Origin: Streptomyces sp. R302
Lineage (GTDB): Bacteria > Actinomycetota > Actinomycetes > Streptomycetales > Streptomycetaceae
Direction of reading: 5' to 3'
Assembly: GCF_012927245.1 (NCBI RefSeq)
Contig: NZ_JABBGE010000013.1
Location: forward strand, 163,627 to 227,626
Length of the DNA stretch: 64,000 bases
Both the position numbers and the translations under genes were made by a program. Shown piece after piece: positions 18,690 to 27,110 of this stretch (positions within the stretch are counted from its first letter, which is position 1; each line of letters opens with the position of its first letter). The notes under the pieces were generated by a model, which ran no database searches, was not told the DNA's origin, and saw nothing but the letters and a program-made list of their open reading frames with translations.

Positions 18690-19232
18690 ATGGACGAACG
18701 TCGCACGGTGAAGGTGTCCAAATACCTCTCGAAGCACCTGCGGCACCAGCCGGAGCGGATCGGACTGGTCCTCGACGCGCACGGCTGGACCGAGATCGAC
18801 GCGCTGCTCGCCGCCGCGGCCGCCCACGGCTTCCCCATCGGCCGCGCGGAGCTGGACCATGTGGTCGCCTCCAACGACAAGCAGCGCTTCGCCGTCGAGG
18901 GCACCCGGATCCGGGCCAGCCAGGGCCACACGATCAGCGTCGACCTCGACCTGCCGGCCGCCGAGCCGCCCGCGTACCTCTACCACGGTACGGTCGCCGC
19001 CCGGCTGCCCGCGATCCGGACGGAAGGGCTGCGGCCCATGGCCCGCCACGACGTGCACCTCTCCCCCGACCGCGAGACGGCGACCCGAGTCGGGGCGCGA
19101 CGGGGCCGGCCGGTGGTGCTGAGCGTGGACGCGGGGGCGATGCACCGGGCGGGACACGAGTTCCGGGTCAGCGCCAACGGGGTCTGGCTGACGGCGGCGG
19201 TACCGGCGCGGTTCATCCGCTTCCCCGACTGA
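18690..19232 (+). CDS. kptA: RNA 2'-phosphotransferase Tpt1/KptA
   Basis: 180 aa. Family features in order: SKYLSKHLRHQPERIGL near the N-terminus (the Arg-His motif), a winged-helix half, YLYHGTVAARLPAI (His-Gly of the NAD site), HLSPDRETATRVG and a C-terminal Arg in RPVVLSVDA. The enzyme moves a 2'-phosphate from RNA to NAD+, giving ADP-ribose 1'',2''-cyclic phosphate and nicotinamide. In bacteria without a 2'-phosphate-forming ligase its role is unclear; RNA repair or NAD-linked capping chemistry has been proposed for the family. ATG 18690 has a GGGGAAG site. A frame start at 18642 would run through DnaA boxes and is less likely. Confidence 0.93.
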   Translation: MDERRTVKVSKYLSKHLRHQPERIGLVLDAHGWTEIDALLAAAAAHGFPIGRAELDHVVASNDKQRFAVEGTRIRASQGHTISVDLDLPAAEPPAYLYHGTVAARLPAIRTEGLRPMARHDVHLSPDRETATRVGARRGRPVVLSVDAGAMHRAGHEFRVSANGVWLTAAVPARFIRFPD

Positions 19233-19259
19233 GCGGGCCGAGGGGGCCGAGGGGGCCGA
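19233..19259. repeat. 9-bp tandem repeat, 3 copies
   Basis: Unit GGGGGCCGA at 19242-19250 and 19251-19259, with a one-mismatch copy (GCGGGCCGA) at 19233-19241, directly after the kptA stop codon. Confidence 0.8.
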
Positions 19260-19281
19260 GCCGCTGCGGCATGATCGGGTC

Positions 19282-19734
19282 ATGTCGCACCCGCACCTGC
19301 CCAGCACCCAGGCCGCCGTCAACGCCGTCCGCGCGCTCGCCCAGGAGTTCGGTCTGGAGATCGTCGTGACCGACGACATCGGCGCGGACCAGACCTCGCG
19401 CCGCACCTCCGCCGGCGCCTTCAGCGTGCTGGACGAGGACGGCTCGCTGCCGCACGAGGCCTTCATCGAGCTCGGCGGCTCCCCCTCCGTCTCCGTGCAG
19501 CTCTACCCCGAGGACGACGCCAGGATCGTCGTGGACGGCGTCGAGTTCGCCGACGTGCCGAGGGACGCCGTCCCCGGCTTCGTACGGGCGCTCCACACCG
19601 GTCTCGCGCATGTGAAGGGACGGTTCTTCCCGCCCGGCCAGTGGCTGATCGTCCCCGTGCCCGGCGGCCGTACGTACAAGGAGCTCGTCCCGATGACGGC
19701 GCTCACCCCGTGGCTGAGCTCCCGCGTCCGCTGA
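19282..19734 (+). CDS. Conserved hypothetical protein
   Basis: 150 aa cytoplasmic protein that I do not recognise. It has no membrane segment or known catalytic motif. The first half looks mixed alpha/beta (STQAAVNAVRALAQEFGLEIVVTDD), and the second half has GGRTYKELVPMTALTPWL. The start ATG 19282 follows kptA by 49 bases, so they could be co-transcribed. Its last 32 bases overlap the end of the convergent LLM oxidoreductase gene. Codon bias supports a real gene. Confidence 0.75.
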   Translation: MSHPHLPSTQAAVNAVRALAQEFGLEIVVTDDIGADQTSRRTSAGAFSVLDEDGSLPHEAFIELGGSPSVSVQLYPEDDARIVVDGVEFADVPRDAVPGFVRALHTGLAHVKGRFFPPGQWLIVPVPGGRTYKELVPMTALTPWLSSRVR

Positions 19735-20650
19735 CGGACCCACGCGCCTGGCCGAGGCGCGCCAAGGCCTCCGTGGCGATGGACTCGAAGACGGCCCGGT
19801 CGGCGGCGAACACCGAGTCCTGGATGGGCCAGTGGATCACGATCTCGGTGAAGCCGAGGTCGCGGTGGGTGCCGGCGAAGTCCACGAAGGCCTCCAGGGA
19901 GGAGAGCACCTCGTTCTTCTCCGGGGTGAAGCCGGTGAGCAGGATCTTGTCCAGCTCGGCCACGTCCCGGCCGACATCCGCGCACGCCTTGCCCAGCCGC
20001 TCGACCTGACCGCGCAGTGCCTCCACCGACTCGGCCGCCGTACCCGACTCGTACAGCTTCGGGTCGCCGGTCGTCACCCACGCCTGCCCGTGGCGGGCGG
20101 CGAGCCGCATCCCGCGCGGGCCGGTCGCGGCCACCGCGAAGGGCAGCCGGGGGCGCTGCACGCAGCCCGGGATGTTGCGGGCCTCCTCGGCCGAGTAGAA
20201 CGTGCCGCGCTCCGTCACCGCGTCCTCGGTGAGCAGCCGGTCGAGCAGCGGGACGAACTCGGCGAGCCGGTCCGCCCGCTCCTTCGGCGTCCACGGCTCC
20301 TGGCCCAGCGCGGTGGCGTCGAAGCCGTTGCCGCCGGCGCCGATGCCGAGGGTGACCCGGCCGCCCGAGACGTCGTCGAGCGAGATGAGCTCCTTCGCCA
20401 GCGTCACCGGGTGCCGGAAGTTGGGCGAGGTGACGAGGGTGCCCAGGCGCAGCCGGTCCGTGGCGGTCGCGGCCGCGGTGAGAGTCGGCAGGGCGCCGAA
20501 CCACGGGCCGTCCCGGAAGGTGCGCCAGGACAGGTGGTCGTAGGTGTACGCGGTGTGGAAACCGAGCTCCTCCGCGCGCTGCCAGGTGGCACGGCCCCCC
20601 TCGTGCCAGCGGTCGACAGGAAGGATCACGGTGCTCAGACGCAGACTCAT
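19703..20650 (-). CDS. LLM-class flavin-dependent oxidoreductase
   Basis: 315 aa luciferase-like TIM barrel. MSLRLSTVILPVDRW opens the first strand, HTAYTYDHLSWRTF carries the typical aromatic/His loop, TLVTSPNFRHPVTLAKELISLDDVSGGR is the conserved mid-barrel segment, and GIGAGGNGFDATALG follows. It probably uses FMN or F420; actinobacterial members are often F420-dependent, but the cofactor cannot be decided here. ATG 20650 gives the expected N-terminus. The 3' end overlaps the convergent hypothetical gene by 32 bases. Confidence 0.9.
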   Translation of the reverse strand: MSLRLSTVILPVDRWHEGGRATWQRAEELGFHTAYTYDHLSWRTFRDGPWFGALPTLTAAATATDRLRLGTLVTSPNFRHPVTLAKELISLDDVSGGRVTLGIGAGGNGFDATALGQEPWTPKERADRLAEFVPLLDRLLTEDAVTERGTFYSAEEARNIPGCVQRPRLPFAVAATGPRGMRLAARHGQAWVTTGDPKLYESGTAAESVEALRGQVERLGKACADVGRDVAELDKILLTGFTPEKNEVLSSLEAFVDFAGTHRDLGFTEIVIHWPIQDSVFAADRAVFESIATEALARLGQARGSVSGRGSSATG

Positions 20651-20836
20651 GCCCCGAGCGTACGTCGCCCACGCGGCGCGAGCCTTTCCGAAGGCCGCCC
20701 CCGAAACCGCCGACCGCACGGCCGGCCGTCCCCGAAGCCCCCCGAAAACGTACAGCTCACGCGCTGTCTCCCCGCCCGGTCACTCAGATGTGCGGGGACG
20801 CGCACGCCCGTGCGTCCGGTGCGGCACCATAAGGAG

Positions 20837-21718
20837 GTGACCTCTCCCCACCTCTCCGCCCGCGCCTCCCGGCCCGCCGCCCGTCTCGTCGCCACCGATC
20901 TCGACGGCACTCTCCTGCGCGACGACAAGTCCGTCTCCGAGCGGACCGTCGCCGCCCTCGCCGCGGCCGAGCGGGCGGGGATCGAGGTCTTCTTCGTCAC
21001 CGGTCGCCCGGCCCGCTGGATGGACGTGGTCAGCGCCCACGTCCACGGCCACGGCCTCGCCATCTGCGCCAACGGCGCGGCCGTCGTGGACCTGCACGCG
21101 GGCGGCGTCTTCCAGCAGGTGCGCCCGCTGCCCCGGTCCGCCGCCCTCGACGTCGTACGGGCGCTGCGGGCCGCCGCACCGGGCACCAGCTTCGCCGTCG
21201 AGATGACCACCGGCATCCACTACGAGCCGCTGTACCCGCCGTTCTTCCTCGACCCCGGCGCCACCGTCGCCACCGCCGAGAAGCTGCTGTACGAGGAGGC
21301 GCCGGACGCCGCCGCGCCCGTCCTCAAACTGCTCGCCCAGCACCCCGAGCTCGACCCCGACGTGTTCCTGGCGACGGCCCGGGAGGCCGCCGGCCACCTG
21401 GCCTCCTTCACCCGCTCCAGCCCCACCGCGCTCATCGAGATCAGCGCCCTGGGCGTCTCCAAGGCGTCGACGCTGGCCCTCTGCTGCGAGCAGCGCGGCA
21501 TCTCGCCGGACGAGGTGGTGGCCTTCGGCGACATGCCGAACGACATCGAGATGCTGAGCTGGGCGGGCCGCTCGTACGCGATGGGCAACGCCCACCCCGA
21601 CGTCGTCGCCGCCGCCTCCGGCCGCACGGTCGGCAACAACGACGACGGCGTCGCCGTCGTCATCGAACAGCTCGTCGCCGAAGCGGTCGCGGCACCGCGC
21701 GCCGGCACGGACCTCTAG
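20837..21718 (+). CDS. Cof/HAD-superfamily phosphatase
   Basis: 293 aa, related to the HAD protein encoded after serS: DLDGTLLRDDKSVSERTVAAL (motif I), FVTGRPARW, GVSKASTL (motif III Lys), AFGDMPNDIEML (motif IV). Cytoplasmic phosphatase with unknown small substrate. The start is uncertain: GTG 20837 overlaps a strong AAGGAGG at 20831-20837, which leaves no normal spacing, while upstream in-frame GTGs lack homology and the next in-frame codons offer no better start. Confidence 0.88.
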   Translation: MTSPHLSARASRPAARLVATDLDGTLLRDDKSVSERTVAALAAAERAGIEVFFVTGRPARWMDVVSAHVHGHGLAICANGAAVVDLHAGGVFQQVRPLPRSAALDVVRALRAAAPGTSFAVEMTTGIHYEPLYPPFFLDPGATVATAEKLLYEEAPDAAAPVLKLLAQHPELDPDVFLATAREAAGHLASFTRSSPTALIEISALGVSKASTLALCCEQRGISPDEVVAFGDMPNDIEMLSWAGRSYAMGNAHPDVVAAASGRTVGNNDDGVAVVIEQLVAEAVAAPRAGTDL

Positions 21719-21778
21719 AGCCGCACCCCACACATCCAGAGCCGCTCCCCACACCTCCAGAACCGCGCCCGCACCTCT
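21717..21778. repeat. 21-bp tandem repeat, about 3 copies
   Basis: Units at 21717-21737, 21738-21758 and 21759-21778 share the pattern AGAGCCGCnCCCCACACnTCC. They fill the gap between the convergent HAD phosphatase and histidine kinase genes and include both stop codons (TAG on each strand). Confidence 0.85.
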
Positions 21779-23489
21779 AGAGCGGCGCCTCCCACACCAC
21801 CGACGTGCCGCCGCCGGCCTCGGCGAGGCCCGGGCCGCACCAGCTCGCGCCGCCGAGGGACTCGGCGCGGCGGGCGAGGTTGCGCAGTCCGCTGCGGCGG
21901 CCGCCCTCGGGCAGGCCGACGCCGTCGTCGGCGACCGTGAGCCGTACCCCGGGCGACCCGTCCGGCAGGGTCACGGTCGCGTCGACGACGACGTCGATGC
22001 GGCCGGCCGAGGCGTGCCGGAAGGCGTTGGAGAGCGCCTCGCGGAGTGCGGCGATCAGGTTCTTGCCCGTCAGCTCGCCGACGGTGGCGTCGATCGCGCC
22101 GAGGAAGCGGTGGGCGGGCTTGAAGCCCAGCGGCACCGCCGCCATGTTGATCTCCCGGAGGACGCGCGTGCGCAGCCCCGACGGCGCCTCCGCGGGGCCC
22201 TGCTGGAGGGCGAAGATCGCCGTGCGGATCTCCTGGATGGTCACGTCCAGCTCGTCCACGGCCTTGCCGACGCCCTCCTGGACGGCCGGCACGACCGCCT
22301 TCCGATGGGCGCTCTCCAGCATCATCCCGGTGGCGAAGAGCCGCTGGATGACGAGGTCGTGCAGGTCGCGGGCGATCCGGTCGCGGTCCTCGAAGACCGC
22401 GAGCCGCTCCCGGTCGCGCTGCGCCTCGGCCATCATCAGCGCGAGCGCCGCCTGCGAGGCGAACTGGGTGGCGAGGGTCCGCTCCGCCTCGGTGAAGGGC
22501 CGGGCACCCCTGGCCCGGGGCATCGCGAGCGCGCCGAGCACCCGGCCGCCGCTCTGCAGCGGCAGCAGCATGATCGGCCCGTACAGGGAGGTCAGCCGGT
22601 TGATCATGCGCGGGTCGGTGGAGGCGTCCTGGACGAAGACCGCCTCGCCCTCCAGGAGGAGCTCCACGACCTGGCTCTCCGGCGGGATCACCATGCCCAG
22701 GGACCTGGTGGCGCTGGCCGACGAGACGGCGACGATCTCCAGGCCGCCCTCCTCGGCGGGCAGCAGCACGATCCCGGCGTCCGCGTCGGCGAGCCGCCGG
22801 GCCTGTTCGGCGACGACGGCGAGGGCGTCGTCGGCATCGCCGCCGGAGAGCAGGGCGGTGGTGACGGCGACGGAGCCGTCGATCCACCGCTCGCGCTGGC
22901 GGGCGGCCTCGTAGAGGCGGGCGTTGCCGATGGCGATGCCCGCCTCGGTGGCGAGCACCCGGACCATGTGCTCGTCGTAGTCGTTGAACTCCTCGCCGCT
23001 GCGCTTCTCCGCGAGGTAGAGGTTGCCGAAGATCTCGCCCTGGACGCGGATGGGGACGCCGAGGAAGGTCCGCATGACCGGGTGGCCGGGCGGGAATCCG
23101 GCCGCGCGCGGGTCGGAGGCGAGATCGGCGAGCCGGATCGTCCGGGGCTCGCGGATGAGCGCGCCGAGCAGCCCGGCGTGCCCGTCGGGCCGGCGCCCGA
23201 TGCGCCGGGCCACGTCCTCGGCGACGCCGTACGTGACGAAGTCGGAGAGGCCCTTGCCCTCCTCGTCGACGACTCCGATGGCCGCGTAGCGGGCGCCGGC
23301 CAGCTCGGCCGCGGTCTCGCAGATCCGGTCGAGGGTGGTGTGGAGTTCGAGCCCGGTGCCCACCGACCGCATCGCTTCGAGCAGCTGCGGCACGCGGGCG
23401 GTCAGCTCCGTGGAGAGCCCCTGGAGGCTGCGGGTGGCCTCGGTGGCGGCGACCAGGGGGTCCGGGGAATCGGGCGTGGCGGCGGTCAT
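21777..23489 (-). CDS. Double-GAF sensor histidine kinase, DosS/DevS-like
   Basis: 570 aa, no membrane segment. GAF1 (about 48-195), GAF2 (about 210-365), dimerisation helices with phospho-acceptor His in IARDLHDLVIQRLF, and an ATPase domain with NAFRHASAG (N box), DDGVGLPEG and GLRNLARRAESLGG (G boxes), i.e. the HisKA_3 class. In GAF1 His136 (GHPVMRTFLGVP) and Tyr158 (FGNLYLAEK) are 22 residues apart, as are the haem ligand His149 and distal Tyr171 of M. tuberculosis DosS. It is thus a likely haem-based O2/NO/CO or redox sensor. It lies 20 bases after cydCD in the same direction, and no response regulator gene is adjacent. Confidence 0.92.
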   Translation of the reverse strand: MTAATPDSPDPLVAATEATRSLQGLSTELTARVPQLLEAMRSVGTGLELHTTLDRICETAAELAGARYAAIGVVDEEGKGLSDFVTYGVAEDVARRIGRRPDGHAGLLGALIREPRTIRLADLASDPRAAGFPPGHPVMRTFLGVPIRVQGEIFGNLYLAEKRSGEEFNDYDEHMVRVLATEAGIAIGNARLYEAARQRERWIDGSVAVTTALLSGGDADDALAVVAEQARRLADADAGIVLLPAEEGGLEIVAVSSASATRSLGMVIPPESQVVELLLEGEAVFVQDASTDPRMINRLTSLYGPIMLLPLQSGGRVLGALAMPRARGARPFTEAERTLATQFASQAALALMMAEAQRDRERLAVFEDRDRIARDLHDLVIQRLFATGMMLESAHRKAVVPAVQEGVGKAVDELDVTIQEIRTAIFALQQGPAEAPSGLRTRVLREINMAAVPLGFKPAHRFLGAIDATVGELTGKNLIAALREALSNAFRHASAGRIDVVVDATVTLPDGSPGVRLTVADDGVGLPEGGRRSGLRNLARRAESLGGASWCGPGLAEAGGGTSVVWEAPL

Positions 23490-23509
23490 GGCCCTGAGCC
23501 TAGTTAGTC

Positions 23510-26500
23510 CTATTTGGAGAGAAAAGTCGGATGGTCGGCGGGGGTCGGCGTGGCACCGGCGAGGAGCAGATCGGCCGCCCGCTCCTGCTCCAGCATCCGC
23601 CGCAGCGGCCCGTCCTGGGCGGCGAGCGCGGCGTACGGTCCGCGCTGCACGGTCCGTCCGCCGTCCAGGACCACCACCTCGTCGACCGCGTCGAGTCCGT
23701 GCAGCCGGTGGGTGATGAGGACGGTGGTACGGCCCTCGGTGACGCGGAGCAGGTCGTCGGTGAGCGCGTCGGCGGTGGCCAGGTCCAGGTGCTCGGCCGG
23801 CTCGTCGAGGACGAGGACCGGGAAGTCGGCGAGGAGGGCGCGGGCCAGCGCGAGCCGCTGCCGCTGGCCGCCGGAGAGCTTCGAACCGTGCTCGCCCACC
23901 AGGGTGTCGAGCCCGTCGGGCAGTCCGTCGACCCAGTCGAGCAGCCGGGCCCGGCGCAGCGCCTCCCGCAGCTCCTCGTCGCCCGCGCCCGGGCGGGCGA
24001 GCCGCAGGTTCTCCCGCAGGGAGCTGTCGAAGAGGTGCGCGTCCTGCGCGCACAGGCCGACGAAGCGGCGTACGTCGTCGCCGTCGAGCTCCCGCGCCGC
24101 CACCCCGCCGATCCGGTACGTCCCCGCCTCCGCGTCCAGGAAGCGCAGCAGCACCTGGGCGAGCGTGGTCTTGCCGGAGCCCGAGGCGCCGACGACGGCG
24201 ACCCGCCGCCCGGCGCCGAGGGTGAGCGCGAACCCGTCGAGCGCGGGCCGCTCCTGCCCGGCGTACCGGGCCGAGAGCCCGGCCAGCTCCAGCGGGAACG
24301 GCCCGGCCGGGGGAGCGGCGGCCACCGCCGGCTCGTGTACGGGGACGGGCGCGTCGAGCACCTCGAAGACCCGCTCGGCGCTGTGCCGGACCCGCCGGCG
24401 GTACTGGACGGCGAGCGGCAGGCCGGTGACGGCCTCGAAGGCGGCGAGCGGGGTGAGGACGACGACCGCGAGCGCGACGCCGTCGAGCCTGCCGTCCCGG
24501 ACGGCCTGGACGCCGACCCAGGCCGCGGCGACCACCGTCAGGCCGCACACCAGGGCCGAGAGCCCGGCGCCGAGCGCGGCCGCTGCGGACTGCCGGGAGG
24601 CGATGCCGGTGAGGGTGCGGTCGGCGGCCCGCGCCCGGTCGAGCCGGTCCGGCAGCGCCCCGGCCACGGTCAGCTCGGCGCAGCCGCGCAGCGGATCGGC
24701 GACGGCCGTCGCGAGCGCCCCGCGGGCCGGGGCGAGCCGCCGCTCGGCCCGGCGGGCCAGCGCGGCGCCCAGCGGCGGCACGAGCACACCCGCCACGAGC
24801 AGGCCCACCGCGAGCACGGCGCCCGCCTCGGGCAGCAGCCAGGTGGTGAAGCCGACCGCGCCGAGCCCGACGACGAGCGCGGCACCGGCCGGGAGCAGCC
24901 AGCGCAGCCAGTAGTCCTGGAGGGCGTCGACGTCGTGGACGAGCCGGGCGAGCAGGTCGCCGCGCCGGGTGCGGCCGAGTCCGGCCGGGGCGATCCGTTC
25001 GAGCCGGGAGTAGACGGAGACCCGCAGTTCGGCGAGCATCCGCAGCACGGCGTCGTGCGAGACCAGCCGCTCGGCGTACCGGAAGACGGCCCGCCCGATG
25101 CCGAAGGCGCGGGTGGCGGTCACGGCGACCATGAGGTGCAGGACGGGCGGCTGCTCCGAGGCCCGCGAGATGAGCCACCCGGACACGGCCATGAGCCCCA
25201 CGGCCGACCCGAGTGCGAGGCTCCCGAGCAGCAGCGCGAGCCCCATCCGCCCCTTGAGTTCGCCGGCCATGGACCGGACCCGGGCGAGGACGCCCTGGGG
25301 CTTCGCCGCCCCGGGCGCGGGCGGGCGTTCCTCCAGGGGCGGAACGGACGGGGGCACCCCTCCGACCGACCCGGCGCCGATCACGGCACCCGCACTGCCG
25401 GTGCCCTCACCAGCCGGTGCGGCGACCGTCCCGATCGTCACCACCCGATCCGCCACCGCGAGCAGCGCCGGCCGGTGCACCACGAGCAGCACCGTCCGCC
25501 CGGCGGCGAGCCGCCGCACCGCGTCGACGATCCCCGCCTCCGTCTCCCCGTCGAGCGCCGCCGTCGGCTCGTCGAGGAGCAGCAGCGGCCGGTCCGCTAG
25601 GAAGGCCCGCGCCAGCGCGAGCCGCTGCCGCTGTCCGGCCGAGAGCCCGGCGCCGTCCTCGCCGAGGACGGTCGCGGCCCCCTCGGGGAGGGCGTCCACG
25701 AAGACGTCCGCCCCGGCGTCCCGGAGCGCCGCCCGCACCTCCTCGTCATCGGCCCCGGGCCGGGCGAGCCGCACGTTCTCGGCGATCGTCCCGGCGAAGA
25801 GGTACGGCCGCTGCGGCACCCACGCGATCCGCTCGCGCCAGGCCGCCGGGTCCAGCTCCGCCAGCTCCACGCCCCCGACCCGTACGCTGCCGCCCTCCGG
25901 CTCCGTGAAACCGAGGACGACGTCGAGCAGGGTCGACTTCCCGGCGCCGCTGGGCCCGACGAGCGCCACCGTCTCCCCCGGCTCGACGGTGAGGCTCGCC
26001 GCGTCCAAGGAAGGCTCCGCGCGCCCCGGGTGGCGGACCGTCACCCGGTCGAGCTCCAGTCGCGTCTCGGCCGACACCGCCCGCGTACCGCCGCTCCGCA
26101 CCGGGGTCTCCAGGACCTCGAAGATCTCCTCGGCCGCCGCGAGGCCCTCCGCCGCCGCGTGGAACTGGGCGCCGACCTGGCGCAGCGGCAGATACGCCTC
26201 GGGTGCGAGGACCAGGATGACGAGGCCGGTGTAGAGGTCGAGGGTGCCGTGGACGAGCCGCATGCCGATGGTGACGGCGACCAGCGCCACCGACAGCGTG
26301 GAGAGCAGTTCCAGGGCGAAGGAGGAGAGGAAGGCGATCCGCAGGGTTCGCATGGTCGCCCGCCGGTAGTCGGCGGTGATGGCGCGGATCGACGCGGCCT
26401 GGGCCTTGGCCCGGCCGAAGACCTTGAGGGTGGGCAGTCCGGCGACGACGTCGAGGAAGTGGCCGGAGAGCCGGGAGAGCAGCTTCCACTGCCGGTCCAT

Positions 26501-27064
26501 CCGGGCCTGGGTGTACCAGCCGATCAGGATCATGAAGACCGGGATGAGGGGCAGGGTGACGACGATGATGGCGGCCGAGACCCAGTCCTCGGTGACGATC
26601 CGCGCGAGGACCGCGATCGGGACGACGACGGCGAGGCCGAGCTGGGGCAGGTAGCGGGCGAAGTAGTCGTCGAGCGCGTCCACGCCCCGGGTGGCGAGCG
26701 CGATGAGCGAGCCGGTGCGCTGCCCGCCGAGCCAGCCGGGCCCGAGTGCGGTGGCCTGCTCCAGGAGCCGGCCTCGGAGTTCGGACTTGACCGCCGCGCT
26801 GGCCCGGTGGGCCGCGAGCTCGGTCAGCCAGGAGACGAGGCCCCGGGCCACCGCGACCCCGGCGAGCAGCAGCAGGGGAGTGGTCAGCGCGGAAACCGAG
26901 AGGCCCTGCTGGAAGGCCCCCACCACGATCTCGGCGATGAGCATCGCCTGGGCGATGACCAGACCCGCCCCGACCAGGCCGAGCACCACGACCGCGACGA
27001 GGAAGACACGGGTCGCCCGGGCGTACCGGAGGAGACGCGGGTCGATCGGTTTCACGTGAAACAT
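23510..27064 (-). CDS. cydCD: Fused CydDC heterodimeric ABC exporter
   Basis: 1184 aa with two full ABC half-transporters: CydD-like half (about 1-560; Walker A GPSGAGKST, signature LSAGQRQRLALARAFL, Walker B LLLLDEPTAALD) and CydC-like half (about 620-1184; GASGSGKTT, LSGGQRQRLALARALL, LVLDEPAEHLD). Each half has six membrane helices. It exports thiols (glutathione/cysteine in E. coli; mycothiol or cysteine would be expected here) and is needed to assemble cytochrome bd. The start ATG 27064 reads MFHVKP, because codons 2-6 are made of a parS site. Separated from cydB by 46 bases, part of the cydABCD operon. Confidence 0.95.
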   Translation of the reverse strand: MFHVKPIDPRLLRYARATRVFLVAVVVLGLVGAGLVIAQAMLIAEIVVGAFQQGLSVSALTTPLLLLAGVAVARGLVSWLTELAAHRASAAVKSELRGRLLEQATALGPGWLGGQRTGSLIALATRGVDALDDYFARYLPQLGLAVVVPIAVLARIVTEDWVSAAIIVVTLPLIPVFMILIGWYTQARMDRQWKLLSRLSGHFLDVVAGLPTLKVFGRAKAQAASIRAITADYRRATMRTLRIAFLSSFALELLSTLSVALVAVTIGMRLVHGTLDLYTGLVILVLAPEAYLPLRQVGAQFHAAAEGLAAAEEIFEVLETPVRSGGTRAVSAETRLELDRVTVRHPGRAEPSLDAASLTVEPGETVALVGPSGAGKSTLLDVVLGFTEPEGGSVRVGGVELAELDPAAWRERIAWVPQRPYLFAGTIAENVRLARPGADDEEVRAALRDAGADVFVDALPEGAATVLGEDGAGLSAGQRQRLALARAFLADRPLLLLDEPTAALDGETEAGIVDAVRRLAAGRTVLLVVHRPALLAVADRVVTIGTVAAPAGEGTGSAGAVIGAGSVGGVPPSVPPLEERPPAPGAAKPQGVLARVRSMAGELKGRMGLALLLGSLALGSAVGLMAVSGWLISRASEQPPVLHLMVAVTATRAFGIGRAVFRYAERLVSHDAVLRMLAELRVSVYSRLERIAPAGLGRTRRGDLLARLVHDVDALQDYWLRWLLPAGAALVVGLGAVGFTTWLLPEAGAVLAVGLLVAGVLVPPLGAALARRAERRLAPARGALATAVADPLRGCAELTVAGALPDRLDRARAADRTLTGIASRQSAAAALGAGLSALVCGLTVVAAAWVGVQAVRDGRLDGVALAVVVLTPLAAFEAVTGLPLAVQYRRRVRHSAERVFEVLDAPVPVHEPAVAAAPPAGPFPLELAGLSARYAGQERPALDGFALTLGAGRRVAVVGASGSGKTTLAQVLLRFLDAEAGTYRIGGVAARELDGDDVRRFVGLCAQDAHLFDSSLRENLRLARPGAGDEELREALRRARLLDWVDGLPDGLDTLVGEHGSKLSGGQRQRLALARALLADFPVLVLDEPAEHLDLATADALTDDLLRVTEGRTTVLITHRLHGLDAVDEVVVLDGGRTVQRGPYAALAAQDGPLRRMLEQERAADLLLAGATPTPADHPTFLSK
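27048..27063. promoter_or_regulatory. parS site (ParB-binding) inside the start of cydCD
   Basis: GGTTTCACGTGAAACA: the 14-bp core GTTTCACGTGAAAC (27049-27062) is a perfect palindrome and the 16-mer differs from the Streptomyces/B. subtilis parS consensus TGTTTCACGTGAAACA only at its first base. It spans the end of the cydCD start codon and codons 2-6. Confidence 0.9.
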
Positions 27065-27110
27065 GCCCCTCTGCTGTGAGCTCTGGTGCGAGCTCCGATG
27101 CGGACAGGCC

